In this document: in pieces, positions 9,973 through 21,869 of the stretch
Layout: each line of letters opens with the position of its first letter
How positions within the stretch are numbered: position 1 is the first letter of the stretch
From: Phycicoccus sp. Soil802
Lineage (GTDB): Bacteria > Actinomycetota > Actinomycetes > Actinomycetales > Dermatophilaceae
DNA length: 64,000 bases
Direction: 5' to 3'
Assembly: GCF_001429605.1 (NCBI RefSeq)
Contig: NZ_LMSS01000006.1
Span: forward strand, 98,903 to 162,902
Position numbers and translations under genes: made by a program
Notes under the pieces: model-generated
Databases searched by the model: none
What the model saw: only the letters and a program-made list of their open reading frames with translations
What the model was told of the DNA's origin: nothing

Positions 9973-10265
9973 TCGCCGCCGAGGTCGGACAGCCGGGCCT
10001 GGAGGGTCTGCTGCACGCGCTGACCTGCGTCGATCTGCGCATCGAGGTCGTCGGTGGGAGCGTCCTGCAGGTCCTGCAGGGCCGAGTCGATGACGATGTC
10101 GCCGGTCGCCTGGTCACCCAGACCGGTGCCGAGCGACTCGGCCCGGTCGGTGGGGTTGTCGTGCCGGGAGGCGTGGGCGACGGCAGCACCCGACGACGGG
10201 GCAGCCTGCTCGTCCACGGCGTCGTCGTCCACGGTGGGGTCGTTGGTCGGGTCTTCGTCGCTCAC
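9969..10265 (-). CDS. Small acidic conserved protein upstream of tlyA
   Basis: 98 residues, very acidic, no membrane segment. The first half is low complexity (many D, T, N, P); the second half is predicted helical (GDIVIDSALQDLQDA, then QIDAGQRVQQTLQARLSDLG). GTG start and stop both overlap neighbours by four bases, so it is a true member of the operon. A small unannotated gene also precedes tlyA in mycobacteria (Rv1693 position), which suggests a positional counterpart; I cannot assign a function. An interaction with the strongly basic product of the gene before it is an obvious guess from charge only. Confidence 0.72.
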   Translation of the reverse strand: MSDEDPTNDPTVDDDAVDEQAAPSSGAAVAHASRHDNPTDRAESLGTGLGDQATGDIVIDSALQDLQDAPTDDLDAQIDAGQRVQQTLQARLSDLGGE

Positions 10266-10966
10266 TGCGCTGCCTTCTTCGCCGTGGTCTTCGTGGCGGT
10301 GGTCTTCTTGGCCGCCCTCGTGGCTGCAGCCTTCTTCGCGGGTGCAGCCTTCTTCGCGGGTGCAGCCTTCTTCGCGGGTGCAGCCTTCTTCGCAGGTGCA
10401 GCCTTCTTCGCAGGTGCAGCCTTCTTCGCCGGCGCGGCCTTCTTCGCCGCCGCCTTCTTCGCAGGGGCGGCCTTCTTCGCCGCCGCCTTCTTCGCAGGGG
10501 CTGAGTTCGTGGCGGGTGCCGCCGGTGCGGCTGCGGGGGCGGAAGGCCGCACCCTGGTGGAGATCGCTCCGGAGCCGCCGACCGCCCGGCCGATCGAGCT
10601 GCGGGACGCGCCGGCCACGGCGGAGGCGCCGGTCGCCAGCAGGAGCGCCCGCAGCTCGGCGATCTCCTTGGTGACCGTGGTCAGGGCGGTGCGGGCCGCA
10701 TCGACGTCCGCGACGCGGGCGACGTCAGCCTTCTTGAGTGCCGACTCGACCTCGCTCTGGATGAGGGTCAGCAGGTTGGCCCGGTTGGCCCGGGCGGCTT
10801 CGAGGAGCTGGTCGGCGAGCGTCGAGGCCTGCACCGCCCGCCGGGTCACCTCGTCCGCGCCGGGGAGGGCCAGCAGGCCCTGCGCTGCGTCCATCGCCTT
10901 GGCCTTGGTCATCTCGCCCAGCCCGCTGGCGAGCTGGATGTAGCTGCGCACGGATTCGAAAGCCAC
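10262..10966 (-). CDS. Helical protein with long Lys/Ala/Pro repeat tail
   Basis: 234 residues. Residues 1 to about 115 are predicted helical with heptad-like spacing, recalling phasins or the heparin-binding haemagglutinin HbhA of mycobacteria. The last 80 residues are KKAAPA-type repeats like histone H1 tails. The start is GTG 10966 with GAGGAGG seven bases upstream; a start farther up would add unconserved residues. No signal peptide. Likely nucleic-acid or polyanion binding through the tail (inference from charge), possibly nucleoid-associated or ribosome/storage-granule linked. The repeat tail should vary in length between strains. Confidence 0.75.
   Translation of the reverse strand: MAFESVRSYIQLASGLGEMTKAKAMDAAQGLLALPGADEVTRRAVQASTLADQLLEAARANRANLLTLIQSEVESALKKADVARVADVDAARTALTTVTKEIAELRALLLATGASAVAGASRSSIGRAVGGSGAISTRVRPSAPAAAPAAPATNSAPAKKAAAKKAAPAKKAAAKKAAPAKKAAPAKKAAPAKKAAPAKKAAPAKKAAPAKKAAATRAAKKTTATKTTAKKAAQ
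10329..10436. repeat. 18-bp tandem repeat encoding KKAAPA units
   Basis: Six near-identical 18-base units (GCCTTCTTCGCGGGTGCA on the plus strand), with single-base differences separating the first three, the next two and the last. More degenerate copies continue to about 10500. They encode the Lys/Ala/Pro tail of the minus-strand gene. Confidence 0.9.
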
Positions 10967-11015
10967 GGTAGGTCCTCCTCGATGAAGCGGCGGGGGGTCG
11001 CTCGCGCCCCTCACG

Positions 11016-12041
11016 CTACTGCCATGCGTCGATCTCGGGAACGAGCCGCTGCACCGCGTCGTCGTCCAGGTCGCCGAGGTCCAGGGCCTCGTGGAGGCAC
11101 GCCACGCCAGCGCGGGCGGCCTCGATGGTGGTCCCCTTCGAGGCCACCTCCCAGGCTCCATCGACGACGCGCCGCCGGTCCTGCCCGCAGACCCACCAGG
11201 AGTAGTCGGTCTCGGCGGGGACGTATGCGGCGGACAGCGACCGCAGGTCCTCGAGCAGGTAGGTGGGTCGCATCGCTGCCGGCGCGGACACCAGCGTGGT
11301 CACCGAGTCGATGCCGGTCAGCACGAGCGCCGAGTCCATGCCTGCTGCCACCGCCCCGGCGATGTCGGTGTCGAGCCGGTCTCCCACGGCCAGCACCCGG
11401 GCCGGGGCTTCCTCCAGCCGGGCAGCACACAGCTCGTAGAGCGGGGCGTACGGCTTCCCGACGACTCTCGGCTCCTGCCCGGTGGCCCGCTGGACCGCGG
11501 CCACCAGGGTGCCGTTGCCCGGAGCGGTGCCCCGGTGGGTCGGCAGGGTCGCGTCGGTGTTCGTGGCGACCCAGACGGCGCCGGCCGCCACGGCATACGC
11601 CGCTTCGGACAGGTCAGCGGCGGTGACGGCCGCGCCATACCCCTGGAGCACGCCGGCCACGACGTGGTCGAGCGCCTCGCGCGTCTGCTCGGGGGTGGCG
11701 ACCTCGAACCCTTGGTGCTGCAACGCTTCCCGCACCCCGATCCCCCCGATCGCGAGGATCTTCGAGCCCGCCGGCACGAGGTCGCGCAGGACCGCCGCGC
11801 CGGCCTGCGAGCTGGTCGCGACATCGCGCGCCCGCACGTGCAACCCGAGGTCGGTGAGGTGTCCCGCGACCTCGTCCGGCGGTCGCGAGGCGTTGTTGGT
11901 GGCGTAGACGATCGGGACGGTCAGGGCGGACAGGGCCGAGACGGCATGCTCCACCGCGTCCGGACCCCGGTAGACCACGCCATCGAGGTCACAGACCACC
12001 GCGGCATACCGGTCGACCAGGTGGGGCCCGCTAGCGGGCAT
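11016..12041 (-). CDS. HAD-superfamily phosphatase (Rv1692/NagD-like)
   Basis: About 341 residues with type IIA HAD motifs: CDLDGVVYRG (motif I), VYATNNASR (motif II), VVGKPYAPLY with the motif III Lys, and AVGDRLDTDIAGA (motif IV). The mycobacterial homologue in the same place, Rv1692, is a glycerol-3-phosphate phosphatase, so that is the best guess for substrate. Start ATG 12041; GTG 12047 is also possible, and neither has a good ribosome site. It overlaps the TPR gene's 3' end by about 11 bases. The C-terminal 70 residues after the HAD core hold no motif I recognise. Confidence 0.85.
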   Translation of the reverse strand: MPASGPHLVDRYAAVVCDLDGVVYRGPDAVEHAVSALSALTVPIVYATNNASRPPDEVAGHLTDLGLHVRARDVATSSQAGAAVLRDLVPAGSKILAIGGIGVREALQHQGFEVATPEQTREALDHVVAGVLQGYGAAVTAADLSEAAYAVAAGAVWVATNTDATLPTHRGTAPGNGTLVAAVQRATGQEPRVVGKPYAPLYELCAARLEEAPARVLAVGDRLDTDIAGAVAAGMDSALVLTGIDSVTTLVSAPAAMRPTYLLEDLRSLSAAYVPAETDYSWWVCGQDRRRVVDGAWEVASKGTTIEAARAGVACLHEALDLGDLDDDAVQRLVPEIDAWQ

Positions 12042-13068
12042 CGCCACCGGGCGCGGCGCCCTGGGCCGGGGCGACGTCGCCCTCGTCGTCGTCCTCCTCG
12101 CCGTCGAGCAGGTCGGTGAGGATCACCCCGTCGAGCTCGGCCAGTCGCTCCGCGGCGTCGGTCTCCAGCTCGTCGTCGGCGTCCGCGGCGCGCGCGAACC
12201 AGTCGCGCGCGTCGTCGTCGTGCCCGAGCGCCAGCAGGGCCTCGGCGTAGGCGTAGGACAACCGGGCCGACCACGGCTTGCGGGCCGAACCCTTGAGCTG
12301 CGGGATCTGCAAGGCCTGCTGGGAGGCCTCGAGCTGCCCGAGGTCACGACGGATGCCGGAGATGACGATGGCCAGCTCGACGCGGTCCTCGACGGCCAGC
12401 GTCTTGGCCTCGGGCGACATCGCGAGCTCGAGGGCTCGCTCCTGACGGCCCAGGCCACGCTCGCAGTCGACCATCAGCGCCAGCAGGTGCGAGGAACCGC
12501 TCAGCCGGCGCGCGGTGCGGAACTCGCTGAGCGCCCGGGCCCACTCGCCCTTGCGGTAGGCGACCAGACCGAGGGCCTCGCGGGCTGCGGGCACCCGACC
12601 GGCCCGACGGACCGCCGTCTCGGCGTGCGCCTCGGCGCTCTCCAGGTCGTCGACCTCGAGCAGCGCCGCGACCATGACCAGGTGCTGGGCCACCCCCTCG
12701 GCGTTCTCCTTGCTCAGGGTGCGCAGCTGCTGGTGGACCGAGCGGTCCAGCTCCTTGCCGGTCACGCCGTCGGCGATCCGCGGCTCGGGGAGCTTGGGCT
12801 TCTTGGGTGCCAGCCGCGGACCGGTCGTCCTGCCGTCGGCGCCGCCGCCGGGCCCGCCATCGCGCCGGTCGCCGCGTCCGGCGCCACCGCGCTCCGGTCG
12901 ACCACCCGAGCCACCGCGACCGCCACGCGACGGGCCGTCACCGCGGCCGCTCGCGCCACCGTCTCGACGGGGGCCGGAGGAGCGCCCACCACCTGCACCG
13001 GGAGGACGACCACCACCCGATGCGGGTCGACGGTTCTGGCCACCTCGGCCTGGCTGGTTCTCGGGCAC
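12031..13068 (-). CDS. TPR-repeat protein with Arg/Gly-rich N-terminus (Rv1691-like)
   Basis: 345 residues. Residues 1 to about 95 are a disordered R/G/P/D-rich tract (RGG-like, possible RNA contact). About 110-320 are helical tetratricopeptide-type repeats (LESAEAHAETAVRRAGRVPAA, then ALGLVAYRKGEWARAL), and the end is very acidic. Start GTG 13068 with GAGGAG five bases upstream. First gene of the downstream cluster, directly after the rRNA operon terminator, so it must have its own promoter. Role unknown; position next to a HAD phosphatase is conserved in mycobacteria. Confidence 0.8.
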   Translation of the reverse strand: MPENQPGRGGQNRRPASGGGRPPGAGGGRSSGPRRDGGASGRGDGPSRGGRGGSGGRPERGGAGRGDRRDGGPGGGADGRTTGPRLAPKKPKLPEPRIADGVTGKELDRSVHQQLRTLSKENAEGVAQHLVMVAALLEVDDLESAEAHAETAVRRAGRVPAAREALGLVAYRKGEWARALSEFRTARRLSGSSHLLALMVDCERGLGRQERALELAMSPEAKTLAVEDRVELAIVISGIRRDLGQLEASQQALQIPQLKGSARKPWSARLSYAYAEALLALGHDDDARDWFARAADADDELETDAAERLAELDGVILTDLLDGEEDDDEGDVAPAQGAAPGGDAR

Positions 13069-13099
13069 GTTTGCTCCTCGCTGTGCAGTAATCGTGTGC

Positions 13100-13128
13100 A
13101 GTCTACGGACTGTGGCTGTGCCGGGACA
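13100..13128 (-). promoter_or_regulatory. Possible promoter for the TPR-HAD-tlyA-recN cluster
   Basis: Minus-strand TAGACT at 13105-13100 fits the actinobacterial TAnnnT -10 consensus and lies about 32 bases before the GTG start. No convincing -35 hexamer is seen. The call rests on position and on the lack of any other promoter between the rRNA terminator and this cluster. Confidence 0.3.
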
Positions 13129-13165
13129 CCGTGGTCCGCGCCAGCCGGCACCACGGCGCGACCGC

Positions 13166-13233
13166 GGCACTGTCTTTCCGACACTGCATTCGACAGTGCC
13201 TGGCAAAAGACAATGCCTCGCAAAAGACAATGC
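13166..13233. repeat. Cluster of short direct and inverted repeats behind the rRNA terminator
   Basis: GGCACTGTC (13166-13174) and its inverse GACAGTGCC (13192-13200) frame a 17-base spacer. CAAAAGACAATGC occurs at 13203-13215 and again at 13221-13233. These lie between the rRNA terminator and the TPR gene and could be a protein-binding site or a backup termination zone. Confidence 0.55.
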
Positions 13234-13266
13234 AAAAGGGCCATCCCGAGTGGGATGGCCCTTTTG
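13233..13266 (-). terminator. Rho-independent terminator of the rRNA operon
   Basis: Perfect 15-bp stem (13233-13247 with 13252-13266) and a 4-base loop, followed on the minus strand by TTTTG. It lies 9 bases past the 5S 3' end, as expected for the rrn terminator. Confidence 0.92.
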
Positions 13267-13274
13267 AAAGTATG

Positions 13275-13392
13275 TCCGGCTGCGTCCTACTCTCCCACAC
13301 CGTCACCAGTGCAGTACCATCGGCGCTGAAGGGCTTAGCTTCCGGGTTCGGAATGGAGCCGGGCGTTTCCCCTTCGCTATGACAGCCGAAAC
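13275..13392 (-). rRNA. rrf: 5S ribosomal RNA
   Basis: About 118 bases. The terminal stem pairs the two ends (GTTTCGGCTG with CAGCCGGAC), and the core has the conserved CCGAACCCGGAAGCTAAG and GATGGTACTGC strings. It is the last gene of the operon, about 70 bases after the 23S. Ends are estimated from pairing. Confidence 0.95.
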
Positions 13393-13464
13393 TCTATGGA
13401 GATTTCAATCGATTCCCGACCGTATCTCGGGAACCACACAGTGGACGCGTAACATCTTTGTTAG

Positions 13465-18463
<4,999 letters not shown>

Positions 18464-18643
18464 TGTTTAGCTCGTGATCCGAGGACCACGAAACTGCTAC
18501 CCAAGAAGGGTTGTTTCACTGACTGAGCAAGAACAACTAGCTATTGCTAGAAATTCATTGTCAACCAAAGGATTTTCGTTCGACGTGACGGCATCCCCAG
18601 ACCTTTGGCCTGGTTCGCTGCCACCTCGAGACGAGGTAATTGG

Positions 18644-18690
18644 CATCGATTTTTGACACGCTGTTGAGTTCTCAAGGTTCGGACGCGCAC
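18644..18690 (-). promoter_or_regulatory. rRNA leader antitermination box and 16S processing arm
   Basis: The minus strand reads CCTTGAGAACTCAACAG (near 18664-18681), the actinobacterial rrn leader box repeated in the 16S-23S spacer. Next comes GTGTCA..AATCGATG (18659-18644), which pairs with the spacer arm at 16836-16858 to enclose 16S for RNase III-type cutting. Confidence 0.7.
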
Positions 18691-18731
18691 CATCCGCTGA
18701 CCTTCCGGCCGGCGTTCGGGGCAACCCTTCA

Positions 18732-18760
18732 AAGTTACTCGCTTCGCTCTTGGGCGTCAA
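18732..18760 (-). promoter_or_regulatory. rRNA promoter (proximal)
   Basis: Minus-strand TTGACG (18760-18755), 17-base spacer, TAACTT (18737-18732): the best sigma-70 type match in the leader, about 270 bases before the 16S start and just before the antitermination box. Tandem rrn promoters are usual in actinobacteria. Two further GCTACAGTGG elements upstream (near 18825 and 18950) may be additional -10 regions. Confidence 0.75.
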
Positions 18761-19113
18761 ATCCTTGCGCTTCCTGCTGGAAGCGGTGGATTGAGCGCGC
18801 TTGGCTCTCCGCGAGGTGTTCCACTGTAGCAGGCTGACGGTGTTCCAAAAACTCAGCGTTTCCAGAACTCGCTAGCCGGCGTCCAGCAGCCCTTCCGGGC
18901 CGCTCAGATGCCCTCCGGCGAACCGGATGCTTTTCTGTGGAGCGCCCACTGTAGCAGCCTCTCGGCCCGCCTCTGACCACCCTTGCGGGCGCTCCGGAGC
19001 GTCTGGTTCCCCAGGTGCTTTTCGGTGGGGTCTGCCCCGGGACCGGCCTACTTCGCGCGAACTTTCGTTCACCGCGGTGGTGTCCGTTCCTCCCTGTCGG
19101 GCTGACGTCGAGA

Positions 19114-19143
19114 ACATTAGACGGGGCTCACCGCAAAACACAA
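19114..19143 (-). promoter_or_regulatory. Candidate distal rRNA promoter
   Basis: Minus-strand TTGTGT (19143-19138), 18-base spacer, TAATGT (19119-19114). It starts directly behind the tyrS terminator, about 650 bases before 16S. Weaker than the proximal promoter; no coding sequence lies between. Confidence 0.4.
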
Positions 19144-19145
19144 AT

Positions 19146-19166
19146 CCGCAGGTCAGCGACCTGCGG
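19146..19166 (-). terminator. Rho-independent terminator of tyrS
   Basis: Nine-base perfect stem CCGCAGGTC / GACCTGCGG with a 3-base loop, followed on the minus strand by ATTTGTGTTTT. It begins 2 bases past the tyrS stop and separates tyrS from the rRNA operon. Confidence 0.85.
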
Positions 19167-19168
19167 GG

Positions 19169-20431
19169 TCAGCTGGCGCGGCGGCCCGCGGCCAGCGACT
19201 TGCGGCCCCGACGCAGCAGCGCGACCCGTCCGTGCAGGAAGTCGGCCTCCTCGAGCGCCTGCTCGGGGTCGGTCAGCTTCGCGTTGTTGAGCGAGGCGCC
19301 GCCGTCACCGATCACCCGACGGGCGGCGTTGCGCGAGTCGACCAGGCCCACCGCCACGAGGGCGTCGGTCACCGACATCCCCACCGAGACCTCTCCCCCG
19401 GGCAGCTCCGCCGTGGCGTCGCCCAGCGTGCCTGCGTCGAGGGTGGTGACGTCACCCTTGCCGAAGAGCGCCTCGGAGGCGGCCTGCACCGCGGCGGTGG
19501 CCGCCGGCCCGTGCACGAGCGTGGTGACGTCGGCCGCCAGGGCCTTCTGGCACTCCCGCAGGAAGGGCTTCTCGGCCAGGGACTGCTCCAGCGCCGCGAT
19601 CTCGTCGGCGGTGCGGTCGGTGAAGACCTTCAGCAGCGTCACCACCGACGCGTCCTCGGTGTTGATCCAGTACTGGTAGAAGGCGTAGGGACTGGTCATC
19701 TCCGGGGACAGCCAGATCGCGTTGCCCTCGCTCTTGCCGAACTTGTTGCCTGCCGCGTCGGTGAGCAGGGGGGTGGTGAGCAGGTGGACCGACTTCCCCT
19801 CCACCCGGTGGATCAGGTCCGAGCCGGCCGTCAGGTTGCCCCACTGGTCCTGCCCACCCGTCTGCAGCGTGCAGCCGTAGTCGCGGAACAGCTGGAGGTA
19901 GTCCAGCCCCTGCAGCAGCTGGTAGCTGAACTCGGTGTAGGAGATGCCCTCCTCCGAGTTGAGCCGCGCGGCGACCGCGTCCTTCTTGACCATCTGGTTG
20001 ACGCGGAAGTGCTTGCCGATGTCGCGCAGGAAGTCCAGGGCGGACAGCGGCTCCGTCCAGTCGAGGTTGTTGACGAAGACCGCGGGGTTGTCGCCCTCCA
20101 CCGACAGGAACGGCCGCACCTGTCGCTCGATGTTCGCGACCCACTCGGCGGTCTGTTCCTTGGTCTTGAGGACCCGTTCCGACGACGGTCGTGGGTCGCC
20201 GATGAGACCGGTCGAGCCACCCACCAGGCAGATCACCCGGTGGCCGGCTCGCTGCAGGTGGCGCAGCACCACGAGCTGCACGAGGTTGCCGAAGTGCAGG
20301 GACGGAGCGGTGGGGTCGAAGCCGCAGTACGCCGTGATCGGCCCGTCGGCGAGGGCGTCGCGCAGCGCGGACTCGTCGGTGGTCTGGGCCACCAGTCCTC
20401 GCCACTTCAGCTCGTCGAGGATGTTGCTCAC
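19169..20431 (-). CDS. tyrS: Tyrosyl-tRNA synthetase
   Basis: 420 residues. Class I catalytic domain with the HIGH-type motif HFGN (after GFDPTAPSL, about residue 45) and the KMSKS-type motif KFGKS (about residue 233, GNKFGKSEGNAIW). The C-terminal S4 domain begins near 355 (SVTDALVAVGLVDSRNAARR). Start GTG 20431 with AAGGAG nine bases upstream; upstream in-frame residues are not conserved. It lies between mpg and the rRNA operon; mpg-tyrS adjacency is conserved in actinobacteria. No T-box leader is seen. Confidence 0.97.
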   Translation of the reverse strand: MSNILDELKWRGLVAQTTDESALRDALADGPITAYCGFDPTAPSLHFGNLVQLVVLRHLQRAGHRVICLVGGSTGLIGDPRPSSERVLKTKEQTAEWVANIERQVRPFLSVEGDNPAVFVNNLDWTEPLSALDFLRDIGKHFRVNQMVKKDAVAARLNSEEGISYTEFSYQLLQGLDYLQLFRDYGCTLQTGGQDQWGNLTAGSDLIHRVEGKSVHLLTTPLLTDAAGNKFGKSEGNAIWLSPEMTSPYAFYQYWINTEDASVVTLLKVFTDRTADEIAALEQSLAEKPFLRECQKALAADVTTLVHGPAATAAVQAASEALFGKGDVTTLDAGTLGDATAELPGGEVSVGMSVTDALVAVGLVDSRNAARRVIGDGGASLNNAKLTDPEQALEEADFLHGRVALLRRGRKSLAAGRRAS

Positions 20432-20493
20432 GGTGGGTCGCTCCTTCGCGTCGCACGACGTGCCGCGCTGTCGCGGCACGTCCACAGCCTGCC

Positions 20494-21153
20494 TCATGCC
20501 GGGTGCCTGCGTGCACGGGGTTTTGCCGGTCGGTACACCGACACCGTCGGCTCGCCGTCCAGCCAGAACCGCCACGGGTATGCCGCCGCCTCGCCGCCGG
20601 CTCCCGACACCCCCACGCGCGGGCCGGTGCGGATGGCCCGGGCCGGGGTGGGGTGCGGGGCCGCGTGCAGCGCGACCGGTCCGCCCCGTGCGCAGGCGTC
20701 GAGGCCGGTCTGCTCACCGCGCAGTCCGAGGGTGGTCGCGAGCCGGGCCGGTCCCCGTGCCCAGTCGCGCCGCACCACCCCGGTCCGACGGGCGGCGGCG
20801 ACGTCCTCCCCCACGACGACCTCCCCTGCACGCAGGAGCACGGCGCTGGCCTCACCCTCAGGGCCGCACACGAGGTTGGCGCACCAGTGCATGCCGTAGG
20901 TGAAGTAGACGTAGAGGTGGCCTGCCGCGCCGAACATCACCTCGGTGCGCGGCGTCGGGCCGCGAAAGGCGTGCGACCCCGGGTCGGCCGTGCCGGCATA
21001 CGCCTCGACCTCGGTGAGCCGGAGCGTGACGCCCGCGTGCGAGATGGTCGCCCCGAGCAGCGCCGGGGCGACGTCGAGGACGTCCTCCGAGAAGAAGTCG
21101 CGCTCGAGCCGGTGGCCTAGCTCGAGCGGCGACGGATCTTGTTGCCCAGCCAC
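20494..21153 (-). CDS. mpg: DNA-3-methyladenine glycosylase (Mpg/AAG family)
   Basis: About 219 residues. Excises alkylated purines in base-excision repair. Family features: LTEVEAYAG with the catalytic Glu, DPGSHAFRGPTPRTEVMFG, YVYFTYGMHWCANLV, LLRAGEV and the late GPRVGVS. Start GTG 21153 gives the normal length but overlaps the sdhB end by 37 bases and has no ribosome site. It may be translated by coupling to sdhB. An alternative start inside this stretch cannot be excluded. Confidence 0.9.
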   Translation of the reverse strand: MAGQQDPSPLELGHRLERDFFSEDVLDVAPALLGATISHAGVTLRLTEVEAYAGTADPGSHAFRGPTPRTEVMFGAAGHLYVYFTYGMHWCANLVCGPEGEASAVLLRAGEVVVGEDVAAARRTGVVRRDWARGPARLATTLGLRGEQTGLDACARGGPVALHAAPHPTPARAIRTGPRVGVSGAGGEAAAYPWRFWLDGEPTVSVYRPAKPRARRHPA

Positions 21154-21869
21154 ACGACGGGATCGTAGTGACGGTCGACGACGCGTTCCTTCAGGGGGAT
21201 CAGCGCGTTGTCGGTGATCTTGATGTGCTCGGGGCAGACCTCGGTGCAGCACTTGGTGATGTTGCAGTAGCCCAGCCCGTGCTCCTCCTTGGCCGCCTGG
21301 CGGCGGTCCGCGGTGTCGAGTGGGTGCATGTCGAGCTCGGCGACCCGCATGAGGAAGCGGGGCCCGGCGAAGCTGGTCTTGTTGTCCTCGTGGTCACGGA
21401 CGACGTGGCAGACGTCCTGACAGAGGAAGCACTCGATGCACTTGCGGAACTCCTGGCTGCGCTCCACGTCGACCTGCTGCATGCGGTAGTCACCCGGCTG
21501 GAGGTCGGCCGGCGGGCTGAACGCCTGCACCTCGCGCGCCTTCTGGTAGTTGAAGGACACGTCCGTCACCAGGTCGCGCATCACCGGGAAGGTGCGCAGC
21601 GGCGTCACCGTGATGACCTGCTCCTCGGTGAAGGTGCTCATCCGCGTCATGCAGAGCAGCCGTGGCTTGCCGTTGATCTCGGCGCTGCACGAGCCGCACT
21701 TGCCGGCCTTGCAGTTCCAGCGCACCGCGAGGTCGGGCGCCTGGGTCGCCTGCAACCGGTGGATGATGTCGAGGACGACCTCACCCTCGTTGACCTCCAC
21801 CGTGTAGTCCTGCAGGACTCCTCCGGCGGCGTCGCCGCGCCACACCTTGAACCTGGCGTCGTAGCTCAT
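21117..21869 (-). CDS. sdhB: Succinate dehydrogenase/fumarate reductase iron-sulfur subunit
   Basis: 250 residues. N-terminal 2Fe-2S domain (WNCKAGKCGSC about residues 51-61, then RLLC). C-terminal cluster ligands CIECFLCQDVCH (about 143-154) and CCTEVCPEH (about 208-216) for the 4Fe-4S and 3Fe-4S centres. Carries electrons from the flavoprotein to the membrane subunit. ATG overlaps the sdhA stop by four bases. Matches the Sdh1 type of mycobacteria (Rv0247c length and order). Confidence 0.95.
   Translation of the reverse strand: MSYDARFKVWRGDAAGGVLQDYTVEVNEGEVVLDIIHRLQATQAPDLAVRWNCKAGKCGSCSAEINGKPRLLCMTRMSTFTEEQVITVTPLRTFPVMRDLVTDVSFNYQKAREVQAFSPPADLQPGDYRMQQVDVERSQEFRKCIECFLCQDVCHVVRDHEDNKTSFAGPRFLMRVAELDMHPLDTADRRQAAKEEHGLGYCNITKCCTEVCPEHIKITDNALIPLKERVVDRHYDPVVWLGNKIRRRSS

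Noticed and set aside
10329..10500. CRISPR-like array
   Set aside because: Units are 18 bases, contiguous, without spacers, and keep the reading frame of a Lys/Ala/Pro tail.
19169..20500. T-box leader before tyrS or pheS
   Set aside because: No T-box core or specifier stem found upstream of either gene.
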